From contig NZ_CAHLAR010000003.1 of the NCBI RefSeq assembly GCF_903652925.1, positions 1 to 64,000 of the forward strand: a DNA stretch of 64,000 nt, in the 5' to 3' direction. Source of the DNA: Achromobacter anxifer (lineage in GTDB: Bacteria; Pseudomonadota; Gammaproteobacteria; Burkholderiales; Burkholderiaceae_B). Numbering within the stretch: position 1 is the first letter of the stretch; each line of letters opens with the position of its first letter. Positions 26,818 to 36,880 of this stretch are shown here, piece after piece. Below the pieces are notes generated by a model. It did no database searches, had not been told where the DNA came from, and was given only the letters and a program-made list of their open reading frames with translations. Position numbers and translations under genes: made by a program.

Positions 26818-26845
26818 GAAAAAAAACCACCGTCGCCGGTGGTTT
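26818..26845 (-). terminator. Terminator after hldD
   Basis: AAACCACCG (26824-26832) and CGGTGGTTT (26837-26845) with a TCGC loop; on the minus strand the stem runs into eight T residues. It lies 45 bases after the hldD stop and ends the lapA-lapB-hldA-hldD unit. Confidence 0.92.
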
Positions 26846-26890
26846 ATCTGCCAGGGCGCCGCAACCCTGCCGGCGCCAGTCCAATGGCCC

Positions 26891-27880
26891 TTACTTGCGG
26901 GCGCGCCAGTAGCGCACGTACTCGGACACGCCAGTCTGCACATCGCGCATGGGCGCCTGGAATCCCGCCGCGCGCAGACGCGTGACGTCCGCCTGCGTGT
27001 AGCTCTGATAACGGCCTTTGAGGTCGTCCGGGAACGGGATGTAGCGGATCAGATCCAGCTCGACCAGCTGCGCCAGCGTCAGCTCGGCTTCGCCGCGTTC
27101 CGCGCGCAGCGCGTTCACCACGCCGGCCGCCACATCATTGAAGGGCTGCGCCCGGCCGGTGCCGCAATTGAAGATGCCGGACTGCTCGGGGTGATCCAGG
27201 AAATGCAGATTGACCGCGACCACGTCCTCGACGGAGATGAAGTCGCGGCTCTGGCCGCCGTCCACGTAACCGTCCCAGCCGGCGAACAGGCGCACATGGC
27301 CATGCTCCAGGAACTGGTTCATGTTGTGGAAGGCCACCGAGGCCATGCGGCCCTTGTGCTGTTCATGCGGACCGTAGACGTTGAAATAGCGCAGTCCCAC
27401 GACCTGCGCCGTGAGGCTGTCCATGCGCTGGCGCAGGACCTGGTCGAACAGCAGCTTGGAGTAGCCGTAGACGTTCAGCGGACCTTCGTTGGCGGGATCT
27501 TCCACGTAGACCGACGAACCGCCGTAGACCGCCGCCGACGAGGCGTACAGGAACGGAATGCGGCGTTCCTGGCACAGCTCGAACAGTTCCAGCGTGACGC
27601 GGTAGTTGTTGTCGAGCATGTAGCGGCCGTTGCGCTCGGTCGTGTCCGAGCATGCGCCCTGGTGCAGCACGGCGCGCACCTCGCGCAGGCTGCCGTCGAG
27701 CACGCGGCGGCGGAAGTCGTCCTTGTCCAGGTAGTCCGCGATCTGGCAATCGACCAGATTGACGAACTTGTCGCCTTCGGTCAGGTCATCGACCGCGATG
27801 ATGTCCGTGATGCCGCGGCGGTTGAGCCCGCGCACCAGGTTGCTGCCTATGAAGCCAGCGGCTCCGGTAACGACGATCAT
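26891..27880 (-). CDS. hldD: ADP-L-glycero-D-manno-heptose-6-epimerase
   Basis: A 329-residue NAD(P)-dependent extended SDR that epimerises ADP-D-glycero- to ADP-L-glycero-D-manno-heptose for the lipopolysaccharide inner core. [12 protein letters not shown] (5-16) is the Rossmann loop, and [10 protein letters not shown] plus YGYSK give the Ser/Tyr/Lys site; QGACSDTTE is typical of HldD. Its ATG overlaps the hldA stop (ATGA), fixing the start although the frame is open to 27982. A strong terminator follows. Confidence 0.96.
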   Translation of the reverse strand: MIVVTGAAGFIGSNLVRGLNRRGITDIIAVDDLTEGDKFVNLVDCQIADYLDKDDFRRRVLDGSLREVRAVLHQGACSDTTERNGRYMLDNNYRVTLELFELCQERRIPFLYASSAAVYGGSSVYVEDPANEGPLNVYGYSKLLFDQVLRQRMDSLTAQVVGLRYFNVYGPHEQHKGRMASVAFHNMNQFLEHGHVRLFAGWDGYVDGGQSRDFISVEDVVAVNLHFLDHPEQSGIFNCGTGRAQPFNDVAAGVVNALRAERGEAELTLAQLVELDLIRYIPFPDDLKGRYQSYTQADVTRLRAAGFQAPMRDVQTGVSEYVRYWRARK

Positions 27881-28818
27881 GAGGGTTCTCCTGCCAATTC
27901 CGCGGCGGTGACGATGGACGTGCCGAGCTTGCCCACGGCGATGCCGCCGGCCTTGTTGGCCCAGCCCATCGCGTCGACCCACGGCAGGTCGATGGCGCGC
28001 GACACCGCCAGCGTGGCCAGCACGGTATCGCCGGCGCCCGACACGTCGAACACTTCGTGCGCCTGCGCGTCGGTATGGTCGCGTCCCGCATCGGTAAACA
28101 AAGTCATGCCCTGCTCGGAACGCGTCACGAGCAAGGCTTCCAGGTCCAGATCGGCGCGCAGGCGCTGCGCCCGATCGGTAAGTTCGGCCTCGGAATTCCA
28201 GCGGCCCACGGCCTCCTGCATTTCCGAGCGGTTGGGCGTGACCAGGGTCGCGCCGCGATAGCGACTGTAGTCGTGGCCCTTGGGGTCCACCAGCACGGGC
28301 ACGCCTGCGTTGCGGGCCAGGGCGATCAGCGATTCGACCCGCGTCAGCACGCCCTTGGCGTAGTCCGACAGCACGACGATGTCGTGATTGGCCAAATGGC
28401 GGGCGAAGGCGGCGTCCACGCCATCCAGCGCGGCCTGTCCGGGGTGCTGCTCGAAGTCCACGCGCAGCAGTTGTTGCTGGCGTCCCAGCACCCGCATCTT
28501 CAGCGTGGTGTGCAAGGTCGGATCGGCGATCAGCTCGCCCTGTATGCCGGCCTCGGCGGACAGGCGGCGAACGCTGTCGCCCGCTTCGTCCTCGCCCAGC
28601 ACGCCCACCAGGGTCACATGGCCGCCCAGGGCCGCCACGTTGCGCGCGACGTTGGCGGCGCCACCCAGGCGGTCTTCGCGGCGCGCCACGCGCACCACGG
28701 GCACAGGCGCTTCCGGCGAGATGCGTTCCACTTCGCCGAACCAGTACCGGTCCAGCATCACATCGCCGACCACGAGGACGCGGCTATGCGAAATGGCTTC
28801 GGCGGGAAAAGAGTTCAT
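27877..28818 (-). CDS. hldA: D-glycero-beta-D-manno-heptose-7-phosphate kinase (single domain)
   Basis: A 313-residue PfkB/ribokinase-fold kinase: [26 protein letters not shown] at the start, [29 protein letters not shown] and the anion-hole motif DVSGAGDT near residue 258. It matches only the N-terminal domain of E. coli HldE; the nucleotidyltransferase domain is missing, so the adenylyltransferase must be encoded elsewhere (an HldC-type gene). It overlaps lapB and hldD by 4 bases each, which ties heptose synthesis to LapB. Confidence 0.94.
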   Translation of the reverse strand: MNSFPAEAISHSRVLVVGDVMLDRYWFGEVERISPEAPVPVVRVARREDRLGGAANVARNVAALGGHVTLVGVLGEDEAGDSVRRLSAEAGIQGELIADPTLHTTLKMRVLGRQQQLLRVDFEQHPGQAALDGVDAAFARHLANHDIVVLSDYAKGVLTRVESLIALARNAGVPVLVDPKGHDYSRYRGATLVTPNRSEMQEAVGRWNSEAELTDRAQRLRADLDLEALLVTRSEQGMTLFTDAGRDHTDAQAHEVFDVSGAGDTVLATLAVSRAIDLPWVDAMGWANKAGGIAVGKLGTSIVTAAELAGEPS

Positions 28819-30029
28819 TCAAGTTCTTCCAAGCGGCGCGGCGCGTAGGTTTCCCAGGCGTTGCAGCCGGGACATTGCCAGTAAAAGCGACGCGCCTGAA
28901 AACCGCAACTGCGGCACGCGTAGCGGTCGAGCCGCTGCGTATGCTTGTGGATCAGGCTGCGCAACAGCGTCAGGTCGGCGCCCGGCACCGGCCCCTGATC
29001 GGCGTTGCCTTCGGAATTGGCCAATTCGGCTTCCAGCAGGCGATCCAGCCCCAGCAGGGACGGATGGCTGCGCAGCGCATTGCGGGCGAAGGCCCACGAC
29101 GGCGCCGCGCCCTGCTGCACGCGCAATTCGCGGAACAGCACGTTGAACAGGTCCAGCGAGGCATGGCGCGCATACTGCTTCTGCAGCAGATCGAGCCCGG
29201 CCGCTTCCTGGTTGGCGGCGCGGTAGTTGGCCAGCACCTGCTCGGCGACCAGGCCGGCGTATTCCGGCACGTCGGTCATGACCGATTCCAGATACAGCCT
29301 TTCGCGCTTCGGATCCTGTTCAATCAGGGCCAGGCGCGCGCGCAGCATCGCCGTGCGCACGTGGGCGCCCTTGGTCGAGCCGGCATCCATGGTGGACAAG
29401 GCGTGATCGGCGGCGTCCAGCGCCTTGTGGGCGGCGTCGACGTCGGCGGGCTTGGCCGCCAGCGCCGACTGCGCCTGCTCGCAGTAGTAGTGCACGATCT
29501 GCGGCACCGGCTCGTCGACCAGGCCTTGCAGCGTCTTCACGGCTTCGATGGCGCGCGGCCAATCGTGCTCCGATTCATAGATGCGGATCAGCGACCGCAG
29601 CGCCGGCAAGGCGTAACGGGTGTCCTTCAACTGCTCGAAACCGCTTTCGGCGCGGTCCAGCATGCCGGCCTTGAGGAAATCCTGCGCCAGTTCGTGCTGC
29701 GCATGCTCGCGTTCGGCGGCGGGCAGATCGGAACGGTTCAGCAGGCTTTGGTGCACGCGGATGGCGCGCTCCATCTCGCCGCGGCGACGGAACAGGCTGC
29801 CCAGCGCAAAGTGCAGTTCGGTGGTCTCGGGGTCCAGCTTGGCCACTTCGACGAAGGCGTCGATGGCGCGGTCCGGTTCCTCGTTGAGCAGGAAGTTCAA
29901 GCCGCGAAAATACGAATCGGGCAAGCTGCGGGTCTCCCGCAGCATTTGCCGGACATCGAAGCGCGCGGCCAACCAGCCAAGCGCGAACAATACCGGCACG
30001 AAAATCAACCACCAAGGTTCAAAATCCAC
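28815..30029 (-). CDS. lapB: Lipopolysaccharide assembly protein LapB
   Basis: A 404-residue inner-membrane protein with one N-terminal membrane helix (about residues 5-22), a long run of TPR helices (about 45-350) and a C-terminal rubredoxin-like zinc/iron knuckle (CRSCGF and CPGC, residues about 375-395). In E. coli LapB (YciM) promotes LpxC breakdown by FtsH and so sets the lipopolysaccharide level. The order lapA-lapB-hldA-hldD, with 4-base overlaps from lapB on, places this control with inner-core heptose supply. Confidence 0.94.
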   Translation of the reverse strand: MDFEPWWLIFVPVLFALGWLAARFDVRQMLRETRSLPDSYFRGLNFLLNEEPDRAIDAFVEVAKLDPETTELHFALGSLFRRRGEMERAIRVHQSLLNRSDLPAAEREHAQHELAQDFLKAGMLDRAESGFEQLKDTRYALPALRSLIRIYESEHDWPRAIEAVKTLQGLVDEPVPQIVHYYCEQAQSALAAKPADVDAAHKALDAADHALSTMDAGSTKGAHVRTAMLRARLALIEQDPKRERLYLESVMTDVPEYAGLVAEQVLANYRAANQEAAGLDLLQKQYARHASLDLFNVLFRELRVQQGAAPSWAFARNALRSHPSLLGLDRLLEAELANSEGNADQGPVPGADLTLLRSLIHKHTQRLDRYACRSCGFQARRFYWQCPGCNAWETYAPRRLEELE

Positions 30030-30086
30030 TATTCGGGCTCTTGCGGCTATGTAGTGCGTAGAGGGATGGACGAATGGCGCGCTGGC

Positions 30087-30401
30087 TTACAGCGGCGACA
30101 TCGGAGCGACGGCTTCCGGCGGCACGGCGGGCGTGGTGCCGTTCACGGCGGCCTGGACGCGGTCCAATTCGCGGCGCAGGCGCACGGCCTCGCGGCGGCG
30201 CCGCATGGCGGCGGGCACGGTCAGCAGCAAGCCGAACAAGGCGCCCAGCACGAACACCACCAGCATGACGACGATGAGCGGAACATCCTGTACCACGTAA
30301 TCGGCGTAGAACTTCACGGCGACCGGATCCGTGTTTTTCAACGCGAACATCAGTACCGCAACAAACACGAGCAATCGCAGGGCCCAGACAAGGTAGCGCA
30401 T
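30087..30401 (-). CDS. lapA: LapA family membrane protein
   Basis: A 104-residue protein with two membrane helices (about 5-20 and 42-62) and a cytoplasmic coiled tail (RRRREAVRLRRELDRVQAAV). This is the DUF1049/LapA layout, and the neighbour is lapB as in E. coli. The ATG at 30401 follows GGAG; a longer frame to 30488 enters the ihfB terminator and is rejected. It is the first gene after the ihfB terminator, so it either has its own promoter in the short gap or depends on read-through. Confidence 0.88.
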   Translation of the reverse strand: MRYLVWALRLLVFVAVLMFALKNTDPVAVKFYADYVVQDVPLIVVMLVVFVLGALFGLLLTVPAAMRRRREAVRLRRELDRVQAAVNGTTPAVPPEAVAPMSPL

Positions 30402-30459
30402 GGCGCATGCTCCAAAGAATTCAAGACTATCAATTGTAAGCGACGGATCCCGCCTGGCG

Positions 30460-30494
30460 CCAAAAAACAAAGCCCCTTGATTGCTCAAGGGGCT
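30460..30494 (-). terminator. Terminator after ihfB
   Basis: AGCCCCTTGA (30471-30480) and TCAAGGGGCT (30485-30494) form a 10-bp stem; on the minus strand TTTGTTTTTTGG follows. It separates the rpsA-ihfB end of the long operon from lapA. Confidence 0.88.
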
Positions 30495-30540
30495 AGGTTC
30501 TCGGTCCGATCCGCCCGAAGGCGGCCTTACTGCCGTGCCG

Positions 30541-30900
30541 TCAATGCATGGCGTGCAGACTCACCATCGACGGCATCGGTTCACTCGATCCAGAGGATTG
30601 AGCGTCCTCGTCATTGCCGCCGGCCAAGTCCACCCGTTCGCGCAATTCCTTGCCCGCCTTGAAGTGCGGCACCTGTTTGCCAGGCACCAGCACCTGCTCG
30701 CCGGACTTGGGATTGCGACCGATTCGGGGAGACCGCTGCGACAACGAGAAGCTGCCAAAACCGCGGATCTCGATGCGCTGACCCGAGGCCAGGGCCTGGG
30801 TCATTGCGTCGAGCACGGTCTTGACCGCGTAATCGGTGTCGCGGGCGGCCAGCTGAGGATAGCGGGCCGCCAAGGCGGCGATCAGCTCCGACTTGGTCAC
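30541..30900 (-). CDS. ihfB: Integration host factor beta subunit
   Basis: A 119-residue DNA-bending protein of the HU/IHF fold. [18 protein letters not shown] begins the dimer helices; IEIRGFGSF and [12 protein letters not shown] form the DNA-binding arm with its intercalating proline. E. coli IHF-beta has 94 residues; here about 25 extra residues rich in Asp, Glu, Ser and Met follow GKELRERVD. It starts 3 bases after the rpsA stop, the usual rpsA-ihfB pairing. Confidence 0.95.
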   Translation of the reverse strand: MTKSELIAALAARYPQLAARDTDYAVKTVLDAMTQALASGQRIEIRGFGSFSLSQRSPRIGRNPKSGEQVLVPGKQVPHFKAGKELRERVDLAGGNDEDAQSSGSSEPMPSMVSLHAMH

Positions 30901-30903
30901 GAA

Positions 30904-32616
30904 TTAACCGTCGTTGCGCTGTTGGTCCAGCTTGGCCTTCAGCAGCGCGCCGAGGTTGGTGGTGCCGGACGAAGCGCTGGCGTCGGACATGCGCTGGATC
31001 GTTTCGGCGGTTTCGGCGTTGTCGCGGGCCTTGATCGACAGCTGGATCGAACGCGTCTTGCGGTCGATGTTGACGATCATGGCTTCGATGTTCTCGCCAG
31101 CGGTCAGAACGGTGGTGGCGTCTTCAACGCGGCCCGAGGAGATCTCGGAAGCGCGCAGGTAGCCTTCAACGTCCACGGACAGCGTGACGACGGCGCCCTT
31201 GGCTTCAACCGACTTGATGGTGCCCGGAACCACGGCGCCCTTGTCGAAGGTGGCAACGAAGTTGTTGAAGGGGTCGCCTTCCAGCTGCTTGATGCCCAGC
31301 GAGATGCGTTCCTTGTCGGTATCGATGCCCAGAACCACGGCTTCGATCTCGTCGCCCTTCTTGAAGTTGCGCACGGCTTCTTCGCCGGTTTCCGTCCACG
31401 ACAGGTCGGACAGGTGAACCAGGCCGTCGATGCCGCCGGGCAGACCGACGAACACGCCGAAGTCGGTGATCGACTTGATGGCGCCGCGGACCTTGTCACC
31501 ACGCTTGAAGTTGGTGGCGAACTCTTCCCACGGGTTCTGGCGGCACTGCTTCATGCCCAGCGAGATGCGACGACGGTCTTCGTCGATTTCCAGGACCATG
31601 ACTTCGACTTCTTCGCCCAGGGTCACGACCTTGCGCGGATCGACGTTCTTGTTGGTCCAGTCCATTTCGGAGACGTGCACCAGGCCTTCGATGCCGGCTT
31701 CGACTTCAACGAACGCGCCGTAGTCGGTCAGGTTCGTGACCTTGCCGAACAGGCGGGTGCCTTGCGGGTAGCGGCGAGCCAGGCCCACCCACGGATCTTC
31801 GCCCAGTTGCTTGACGCCCAGGGAGACGCGGCTCTTTTCCTGGTCGAACTTGAGCACCTTGGCTTCGACTTCCTGACCCACTTGCAGGACTTCGGAGGGG
31901 TGACGCACACGGCGCCAGGCCATGTCGGTGATGTGCAGCAGGCCGTCGATGCCGCCCAGGTCCACGAACGCGCCGTAGTCGGTGATGTTCTTGACCACGC
32001 CCTTGACCACAGCACCTTCGTGCAGGGTTTCGAGCAGCTTCTGACGCTCTTCGCCCATGCTGGCTTCCAGCACCTGGCGACGCGACAGAACGACGTTGTT
32101 GCGCTTGCGGTCGAGCTTGATGACCTTGAATTCGAGGGTCTTGCCTTCGTACGGGGTGGTGTCCTTGACCGGACGCAGGTCCACCAGCGAACCCGGCAGG
32201 AACGCGCGGATGCCGTTGGTCATGACGGTCAGGCCGCCCTTCACCTTGCCGGTGATGGTGCCGGTAACCAGCTCGCCGTTTTCCAGGGCCTTTTCCAGTT
32301 GCAGCCAGGCCGACAGGCGCTTGGCGCGGTCACGCGACAGGATGGTGTCGCCGTAGCCGTTTTCCAGGGAATCGATGGCCACCGAGACGAAATCGCCGGG
32401 TTGCACTTCGAGCTCGCCCTGGTCGTTCAGGAACTCTTCCAGGGGGATCAGCGCTTCGGACTTCAGGCCGGCGTTGACGACGACGAAGTTGTGGTCGACG
32501 CGCACGACTTCGGCGCTGATGACCTCGCCGGACTTCATGTCCTGGCTCTTGAGGCTTTGTGCGAAAAGGTCGGCGAAGCTTTCGCCGCCGGTGGCGGTAG
32601 TGGAAACGGAAGACAT
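30904..32616 (-). CDS. rpsA: 30S ribosomal protein S1
   Basis: A 570-residue RNA-binding protein of six S1 (OB-fold) repeats, needed to bring mRNAs onto the 30S subunit. Repeats are visible as recurring [18 protein letters not shown] segments. The start [11 protein letters not shown] at 32616 has no recognisable Shine-Dalgarno sequence, as expected for this autoregulated mRNA; the frame continues upstream to 32820 but that part lacks S1 features. It lies 200 bases after cmk and 3 bases before ihfB. Confidence 0.96.
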   Translation of the reverse strand: MSSVSTTATGGESFADLFAQSLKSQDMKSGEVISAEVVRVDHNFVVVNAGLKSEALIPLEEFLNDQGELEVQPGDFVSVAIDSLENGYGDTILSRDRAKRLSAWLQLEKALENGELVTGTITGKVKGGLTVMTNGIRAFLPGSLVDLRPVKDTTPYEGKTLEFKVIKLDRKRNNVVLSRRQVLEASMGEERQKLLETLHEGAVVKGVVKNITDYGAFVDLGGIDGLLHITDMAWRRVRHPSEVLQVGQEVEAKVLKFDQEKSRVSLGVKQLGEDPWVGLARRYPQGTRLFGKVTNLTDYGAFVEVEAGIEGLVHVSEMDWTNKNVDPRKVVTLGEEVEVMVLEIDEDRRRISLGMKQCRQNPWEEFATNFKRGDKVRGAIKSITDFGVFVGLPGGIDGLVHLSDLSWTETGEEAVRNFKKGDEIEAVVLGIDTDKERISLGIKQLEGDPFNNFVATFDKGAVVPGTIKSVEAKGAVVTLSVDVEGYLRASEISSGRVEDATTVLTAGENIEAMIVNIDRKTRSIQLSIKARDNAETAETIQRMSDASASSGTTNLGALLKAKLDQQRNDG

Positions 32617-32816
32617 GGGGTTGAAATCCATTGGGCCGAAATGGCCGTTAAAAACACACCGCAGCGGATTGCCCGCCACAGTGGAGTCAAAATGCCTGTT
32701 CGCCGGTTCGCCCTTGCGGGGTGGCCCGTGGGGGTTGCGCCTGGCCTGAACAGGGCCGATAAAAAAAACAGAAAACCTGCGGAAGGACTCTTGAAGGAAA
32801 GCCCGGGACCAGTGCT
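32617..32816 (-). promoter_or_regulatory. rpsA leader region
   Basis: The 200 bases between cmk and rpsA have no gene. On the minus strand they hold a T-rich run (about 32770-32759) and several GGCC-based short hairpins, including one around 32745-32758 and another at about 32628-32645 close to the start codon. A structured leader for S1 autoregulation is plausible, and an internal promoter is possible, but no clear boxes are seen. Confidence 0.35.
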
Positions 32817-33506
32817 TCAATCCGCGGTGGCGTTCTTCCAGAAATCCAGTATTGCCTGCACCGTTTCCGCAATCGTCAGATCCGACGAATCCAGTACGTG
32901 CGCATCAGCTGCGGGAGCCAAGGGCGCGGTGGTTCGGCCCATATCGCGGGCGTCCCGTTCGCGCATATCCCGCAGAAGGTCATCTAGATTAGCAGAAATT
33001 CCCTTTTCGATCAACTGCTTACAGCGCCTCTGCGCCCGCGCGACCACGTCGGCGACCAGAAACACCTTCAGCGGGGCGTCGGGAAACACCACCGTGCCCA
33101 TGTCGCGGCCGTCCGCCACCAGGCCCGGCGCCAGCCGGAAAGCGCGCTGGCGCTCGAGCAGCGCCTGCCGAACGCCCGGGAAAGCCGCCACGCGGGAGGC
33201 GAAATTGCCGACTTCCTCGCGGCGGATTTCGTGGCCGACCTCCAAGCCCTCAAGGTAGACGTGGGGCCCCTCGAAACGCACGTCCAGCGTTTCAGCGACG
33301 CGCGCGACCCCGGCCTCGTCTTCGGGAGGCAAACCGCGATTGAGCGCCGCCAAGGCGGTCAGGCGGTACAGCGCGCCGCTGTCGAGCACCGCCCAACCCA
33401 GGGCCTTGGCGACACGATGCGCCACCGTGCCCTTGCCGGACGCGGTGGGGCCGTCGATGGTGATGACGGGGACGGAAGAAGAGTTGGCGGAGGAAATCGA
33501 AGTCAT
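32817..33506 (-). CDS. cmk: Cytidylate kinase
   Basis: A 229-residue nucleoside monophosphate kinase that phosphorylates CMP and dCMP. The P-loop is [14 protein letters not shown] near residue 15; [27 protein letters not shown] and RCKQL follow in the usual order. The ATG at 33506 is preferred over a TTG two codons upstream. It lies 14 bases after aroA, the common aroA-cmk-rpsA order. Confidence 0.95.
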   Translation of the reverse strand: MTSISSANSSSVPVITIDGPTASGKGTVAHRVAKALGWAVLDSGALYRLTALAALNRGLPPEDEAGVARVAETLDVRFEGPHVYLEGLEVGHEIRREEVGNFASRVAAFPGVRQALLERQRAFRLAPGLVADGRDMGTVVFPDAPLKVFLVADVVARAQRRCKQLIEKGISANLDDLLRDMRERDARDMGRTTAPLAPAADAHVLDSSDLTIAETVQAILDFWKNATAD

Positions 33507-33520
33507 GGGCAATTCTTTCG

Positions 33521-34843
33521 CTAGGCCGTAACCAGGCCCGCGTAAACATCAAAGTAACCCGGGAAGGTCTTGCTGACGCAGCCCGGGTCCAGAATACGGA
33601 CGGCCGCCGGCCCGAAGGCCGCCAGCGAGAAGCACATGGCCATGCGGTGGTCGTCCCAGGTGCCGATGTGCGCGTCGCGCCAGGCGTCCTGCGCCGGCGG
33701 CGTCACGCTCAGCCAATCCGGCCCCGATTCCACCTTTGCGCCCAGCTTTTCCAGTTCGGTCTGCATGGCGTGGATGCGGTCGGTTTCCTTGACCCGCCAG
33801 CTGCCGATATTGCGCAGGCGGCAAGGCCCGTCGGCGTACAGCGCCAGGGCGGCCGCGGTCATGGCGGCATCGGGAATCAGGTTGAAATCGGTATCGAAGG
33901 CCTTGAGGCGTTCGCCTTGGGCCACGCGCGCGCCGGACACCTCGATCCAGTCGGGGCCGTAGCTCACGGCGGCGCCCATGTCGGCCAGCGTGGCGGCAAA
34001 GGCGACGTCGCCCTGGATGCTGTCGGCGCCCACGCCGGTGACGCGCAGCGGTCCGCCGCCGATGGCGCCCAGCGCCAGGAAATAGGACGCGGTGGAGGCG
34101 TCGCCTTCAACCGCGATCCGGCCCGGGCTGCGGTAGGCCGCCCCGCCGTCGATGACGAAGCGGCTCCAGCCTTCGCGCCGCACCTGCACGCCAAAGCGCG
34201 CCATCAGGTTCAGCGTGATCTCGATGTAGGGCTTGGAAATGAGTTCGCCCAGGACCTCGATGGTCACCGGCTTGCCGCTGCGGCCGGCCTGCAGCGGCGC
34301 GGCCATCAGCAAGGCCGTCAGGAACTGGCTCGACACCGAGCCCTGCACGCGCGTGACCGCGTCCGCCGCGATATCGCCGCGGCCGATATGCAGGGGCGGA
34401 TAGCCGGGCTGGCCCAGGTAGTCGATGCTGGCGCCCAGGCCCTTGAGCGCATCGACCAGATCGCCGATGGGACGCTCGTGCATGCGCGGCACGCCCGACA
34501 GGCGATAGTCGCCGCCCATCAGCGCCAGCGCGGCGGTCAGCGGCCGGATCGCGGTGCCGGCGTTGCCCATGAACAGGTCCGCGCTTTCCACGGGAAAGCG
34601 GCGCACGCCCTGCACCGTGACGCTGCCCGCGTCCAGCTCGGACACCTGCACGCCCAGTTGGCGCAAGGCAGCCAGCATGACGCGGGTGTCGTCGGAATCC
34701 AGCAATCCGGTAATGACCGTGCTGCCCTCGGCGATGGCCGACAGCAGCAGCACGCGGTTGGAAATGCTCTTGGAACCCGGCAAGGCGATCACGCCTCGCG
34801 CTTGCCGCACGCGCGGCAGATCGAGATAAGGCAAAGCGCCCAT
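33521..34843 (-). CDS. aroA: 3-phosphoshikimate 1-carboxyvinyltransferase (EPSP synthase)
   Basis: A 440-residue enzyme joining PEP to shikimate-3-phosphate. [16 protein letters not shown] near residue 23 holds the phosphate-binding Lys, [14 protein letters not shown] (Gly-Asn-Ala-Gly-Thr) marks a class I enzyme, and [11 protein letters not shown] is at the PEP site. The class I sequence would be glyphosate-sensitive by family. The start at 34843 follows tyrA by 5 bases; a longer frame to 35017 only overlaps tyrA. Confidence 0.96.
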   Translation of the reverse strand: MGALPYLDLPRVRQARGVIALPGSKSISNRVLLLSAIAEGSTVITGLLDSDDTRVMLAALRQLGVQVSELDAGSVTVQGVRRFPVESADLFMGNAGTAIRPLTAALALMGGDYRLSGVPRMHERPIGDLVDALKGLGASIDYLGQPGYPPLHIGRGDIAADAVTRVQGSVSSQFLTALLMAAPLQAGRSGKPVTIEVLGELISKPYIEITLNLMARFGVQVRREGWSRFVIDGGAAYRSPGRIAVEGDASTASYFLALGAIGGGPLRVTGVGADSIQGDVAFAATLADMGAAVSYGPDWIEVSGARVAQGERLKAFDTDFNLIPDAAMTAAALALYADGPCRLRNIGSWRVKETDRIHAMQTELEKLGAKVESGPDWLSVTPPAQDAWRDAHIGTWDDHRMAMCFSLAAFGPAAVRILDPGCVSKTFPGYFDVYAGLVTA

Positions 34844-34848
34844 GTCAG

Positions 34849-35751
34849 CTACTCCTTGCGCCAGTTGCGGCGGGCGCGGGCCGCCGTCTCCAGCAACGTC
34901 AGCAAAGCCGCGCCGTCGCCATCGGCGATGGCGCGTTCGGCACGGTCCAGCACCGCGCGCACATCGGCCAGTTCGGCCAGCATCGCATCGCGGTTGGACA
35001 GAAAGATGTCGCGCCACATTTCCGGCGAACCGGCCGCGATGCGCGTGAAGTCGCGAAAGCCGCTGCCGGCCAGGCCCAGGCGGGTCGGCGCGTCGGCGGC
35101 CTCGGCCACCTGCTCCATGTAGACCGCCGCCAGCAGGTGCGGCAGATGGCTGACGGACGCCAGCACGCGGTCATGCGCGTCGGCATCCATGTCGATCACG
35201 TCCGCCCCGCAAGCCTGCCAGGCGCGGCGCACCAAGTCCAGCGAGGATGCGCCGTTCTCGGCCAGGGGGGTCAGGATGACGGTGCGCTTGCGGTAAAGGT
35301 CGGCATCGGCAGCCTCCGGTCCGGTGCGCTCGGCGCCCGCGATGGGATGGCCGGGCACGAACTGCGCCACCCGGTCGCCCAGGGCGGCGCGCGCGGCCAG
35401 GACCACTTCAGCCTTGGTGCTGCCCGCGTCGGTCAGCACGGTGCCGGGACGCAGGTGGGCGCGCATGCGCGACAACGCGTCGGCCAATCCGCCCACCGGC
35501 GTCGCCAGCAGGATCAGGTCGGCGCGCGCGGCTGCTTCCTCGGCGGAAGCGGCTTCGTCGATCAGGCCCAATTCAACGGCGCGGGCCAGGGATTGCGCAT
35601 TGCGCCCTACCCCCAGCACCCGGCCCACCAGCCCCGCCCGGCGCAAGGCCGCGGCGAAGGATCCGCCGATCAGGCCCACGCCCACGACGGCCAATACAGG
35701 AATCAGGGGGCCAGCGGCCCCCTGATCGGAATTCGGTGACGCGTCGTTCAT
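34849..35751 (-). CDS. tyrA: Prephenate/arogenate dehydrogenase
   Basis: A 300-residue NAD(P)-dependent dehydrogenase of tyrosine synthesis. The Rossmann motif [19 protein letters not shown] lies near residue 22, then LLATPV and the catalytic-histidine region [14 protein letters not shown]. No chorismate mutase domain is fused; that activity lies in pheA two genes upstream. The ATG overlaps the hisC stop (ATGA). Prephenate versus arogenate preference cannot be told by eye. Confidence 0.93.
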   Translation of the reverse strand: MNDASPNSDQGAAGPLIPVLAVVGVGLIGGSFAAALRRAGLVGRVLGVGRNAQSLARAVELGLIDEAASAEEAAARADLILLATPVGGLADALSRMRAHLRPGTVLTDAGSTKAEVVLAARAALGDRVAQFVPGHPIAGAERTGPEAADADLYRKRTVILTPLAENGASSLDLVRRAWQACGADVIDMDADAHDRVLASVSHLPHLLAAVYMEQVAEAADAPTRLGLAGSGFRDFTRIAAGSPEMWRDIFLSNRDAMLAELADVRAVLDRAERAIADGDGAALLTLLETAARARRNWRKE

Positions 35752-36869
35752 GCGGACAGGATGGCGGTCAGGGCATCGATGAAGCGCTGGTTTTCCTGCG
35801 GCAGCCCGATGGACACCCGCAGCCACTCCGGCAAGCCGTCTCCGGCCACCGGACGCACGATCACGCCGCGCTTGAGCAGCTCCAGGTTGATGCGCGGAGC
35901 GTCGCCCACGTGCACCAGCACGAAGTTGCCGTAGCTGGGCACGTAGCGCAGCTTCAGGCCCTCGAACGCCGCGCACAGTTGCGCCTTGCCCGCCTTGTTC
36001 GAGGCATAGGCCTCTTCCAGGTAGGCCGCGTCGCGCAGCGCGGCGATGGCCGCGGCCTGCGCCAGCGTGTTGACGTTGAACGGCTGGCGCACCCGGTTCA
36101 GCAGATCCGTCAGCGCGGGCTGCGCCACCGCGAAGCCCACGCGCAGCCCCGCCAGGCCATAGGCCTTGGAGAAGGTGCGCGACACGATCAGGTTCGAATA
36201 GCGGCGCACCAACGCGGTGCTGTCGAAACGGAATTCGGGATCGAGGTACTCGTTGTAGGCCTCGTCCAGCACGACCGTTACGCGATCGCCGTGAGCGGCG
36301 TGCACGCGTTCCAGGAAGGCGGCGATCTGGTCGCCCGGCACGAAGGTGCCGGTGGGGTTGTTCGGGTTGGCGATGAACAGCAGCCGCGTGTCGTCGGCGA
36401 TGGCGTCGAACATCGCGTCCAGGTCATGGCCGTAGTCCTTGGCCGGCACCACGATGTGGCGCGCGCCGCGGGCCTGGGTGGCCAGGCGGTAGACCGCGAA
36501 CGAATGCTGCGCGTAGACCGCCGACACGCCCGGCTCCAGCAGCGCCAGCGCCGCGATTTCCAGGATGTCGTTGGAGCCGTTGCCCAGGGTGACCCAGCTC
36601 ATCGGCACGCCGTAGCGTTCAGCCAGCGCCGCCTTCAGGTCGAAGCCATTGGGATCGGGATAGCGCGCCAGCGACTCGGCCGCGGCCAGCATGGCCGCGC
36701 GGGCCGACTTGGGCATGCCCAGCGGGTTTTCATTGGACGCCAGCTTGACGATGCCAGCCGGATCCAGGCCGAACTCGCGGGCCAGTTCTTCAATGGGCTT
36801 GCCGGCCTGGTAAGGCGCGATGGCGCTGACGTGCGCGGGAGCAACTAGGGGCTTGGATGCGGTGGTCAT
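35748..36869 (-). CDS. hisC: Histidinol-phosphate aminotransferase
   Basis: A 373-residue fold-type I PLP aminotransferase. FIANPNNPTGTFV near residue 205, VLDEAYNEYLD and SRTFSKAYGLAGLRVGF with the PLP lysine are present, plus the N-terminal KLASNENPLGMPKSA of HisC. I chose the ATG at 36869; a GTG at 36884 overlapping the pheA stop is an alternative that adds five residues. Within an aromatic amino-acid cluster it may also transaminate phenylpyruvate and hydroxyphenylpyruvate. Confidence 0.93.
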   Translation of the reverse strand: MTTASKPLVAPAHVSAIAPYQAGKPIEELAREFGLDPAGIVKLASNENPLGMPKSARAAMLAAAESLARYPDPNGFDLKAALAERYGVPMSWVTLGNGSNDILEIAALALLEPGVSAVYAQHSFAVYRLATQARGARHIVVPAKDYGHDLDAMFDAIADDTRLLFIANPNNPTGTFVPGDQIAAFLERVHAAHGDRVTVVLDEAYNEYLDPEFRFDSTALVRRYSNLIVSRTFSKAYGLAGLRVGFAVAQPALTDLLNRVRQPFNVNTLAQAAAIAALRDAAYLEEAYASNKAGKAQLCAAFEGLKLRYVPSYGNFVLVHVGDAPRINLELLKRGVIVRPVAGDGLPEWLRVSIGLPQENQRFIDALTAILSA

Positions 36870-36880
36870 GTCGGAGGGGC

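Noticed and set aside
30481-33258. Plus-strand open frame of 925 residues opposite rpsA and ihfB
   Set aside because: It is antisense to well-recognised genes. Its translation is rich in His, Gln, Val and Arg with no domain, as expected of a GC-rich shadow frame.
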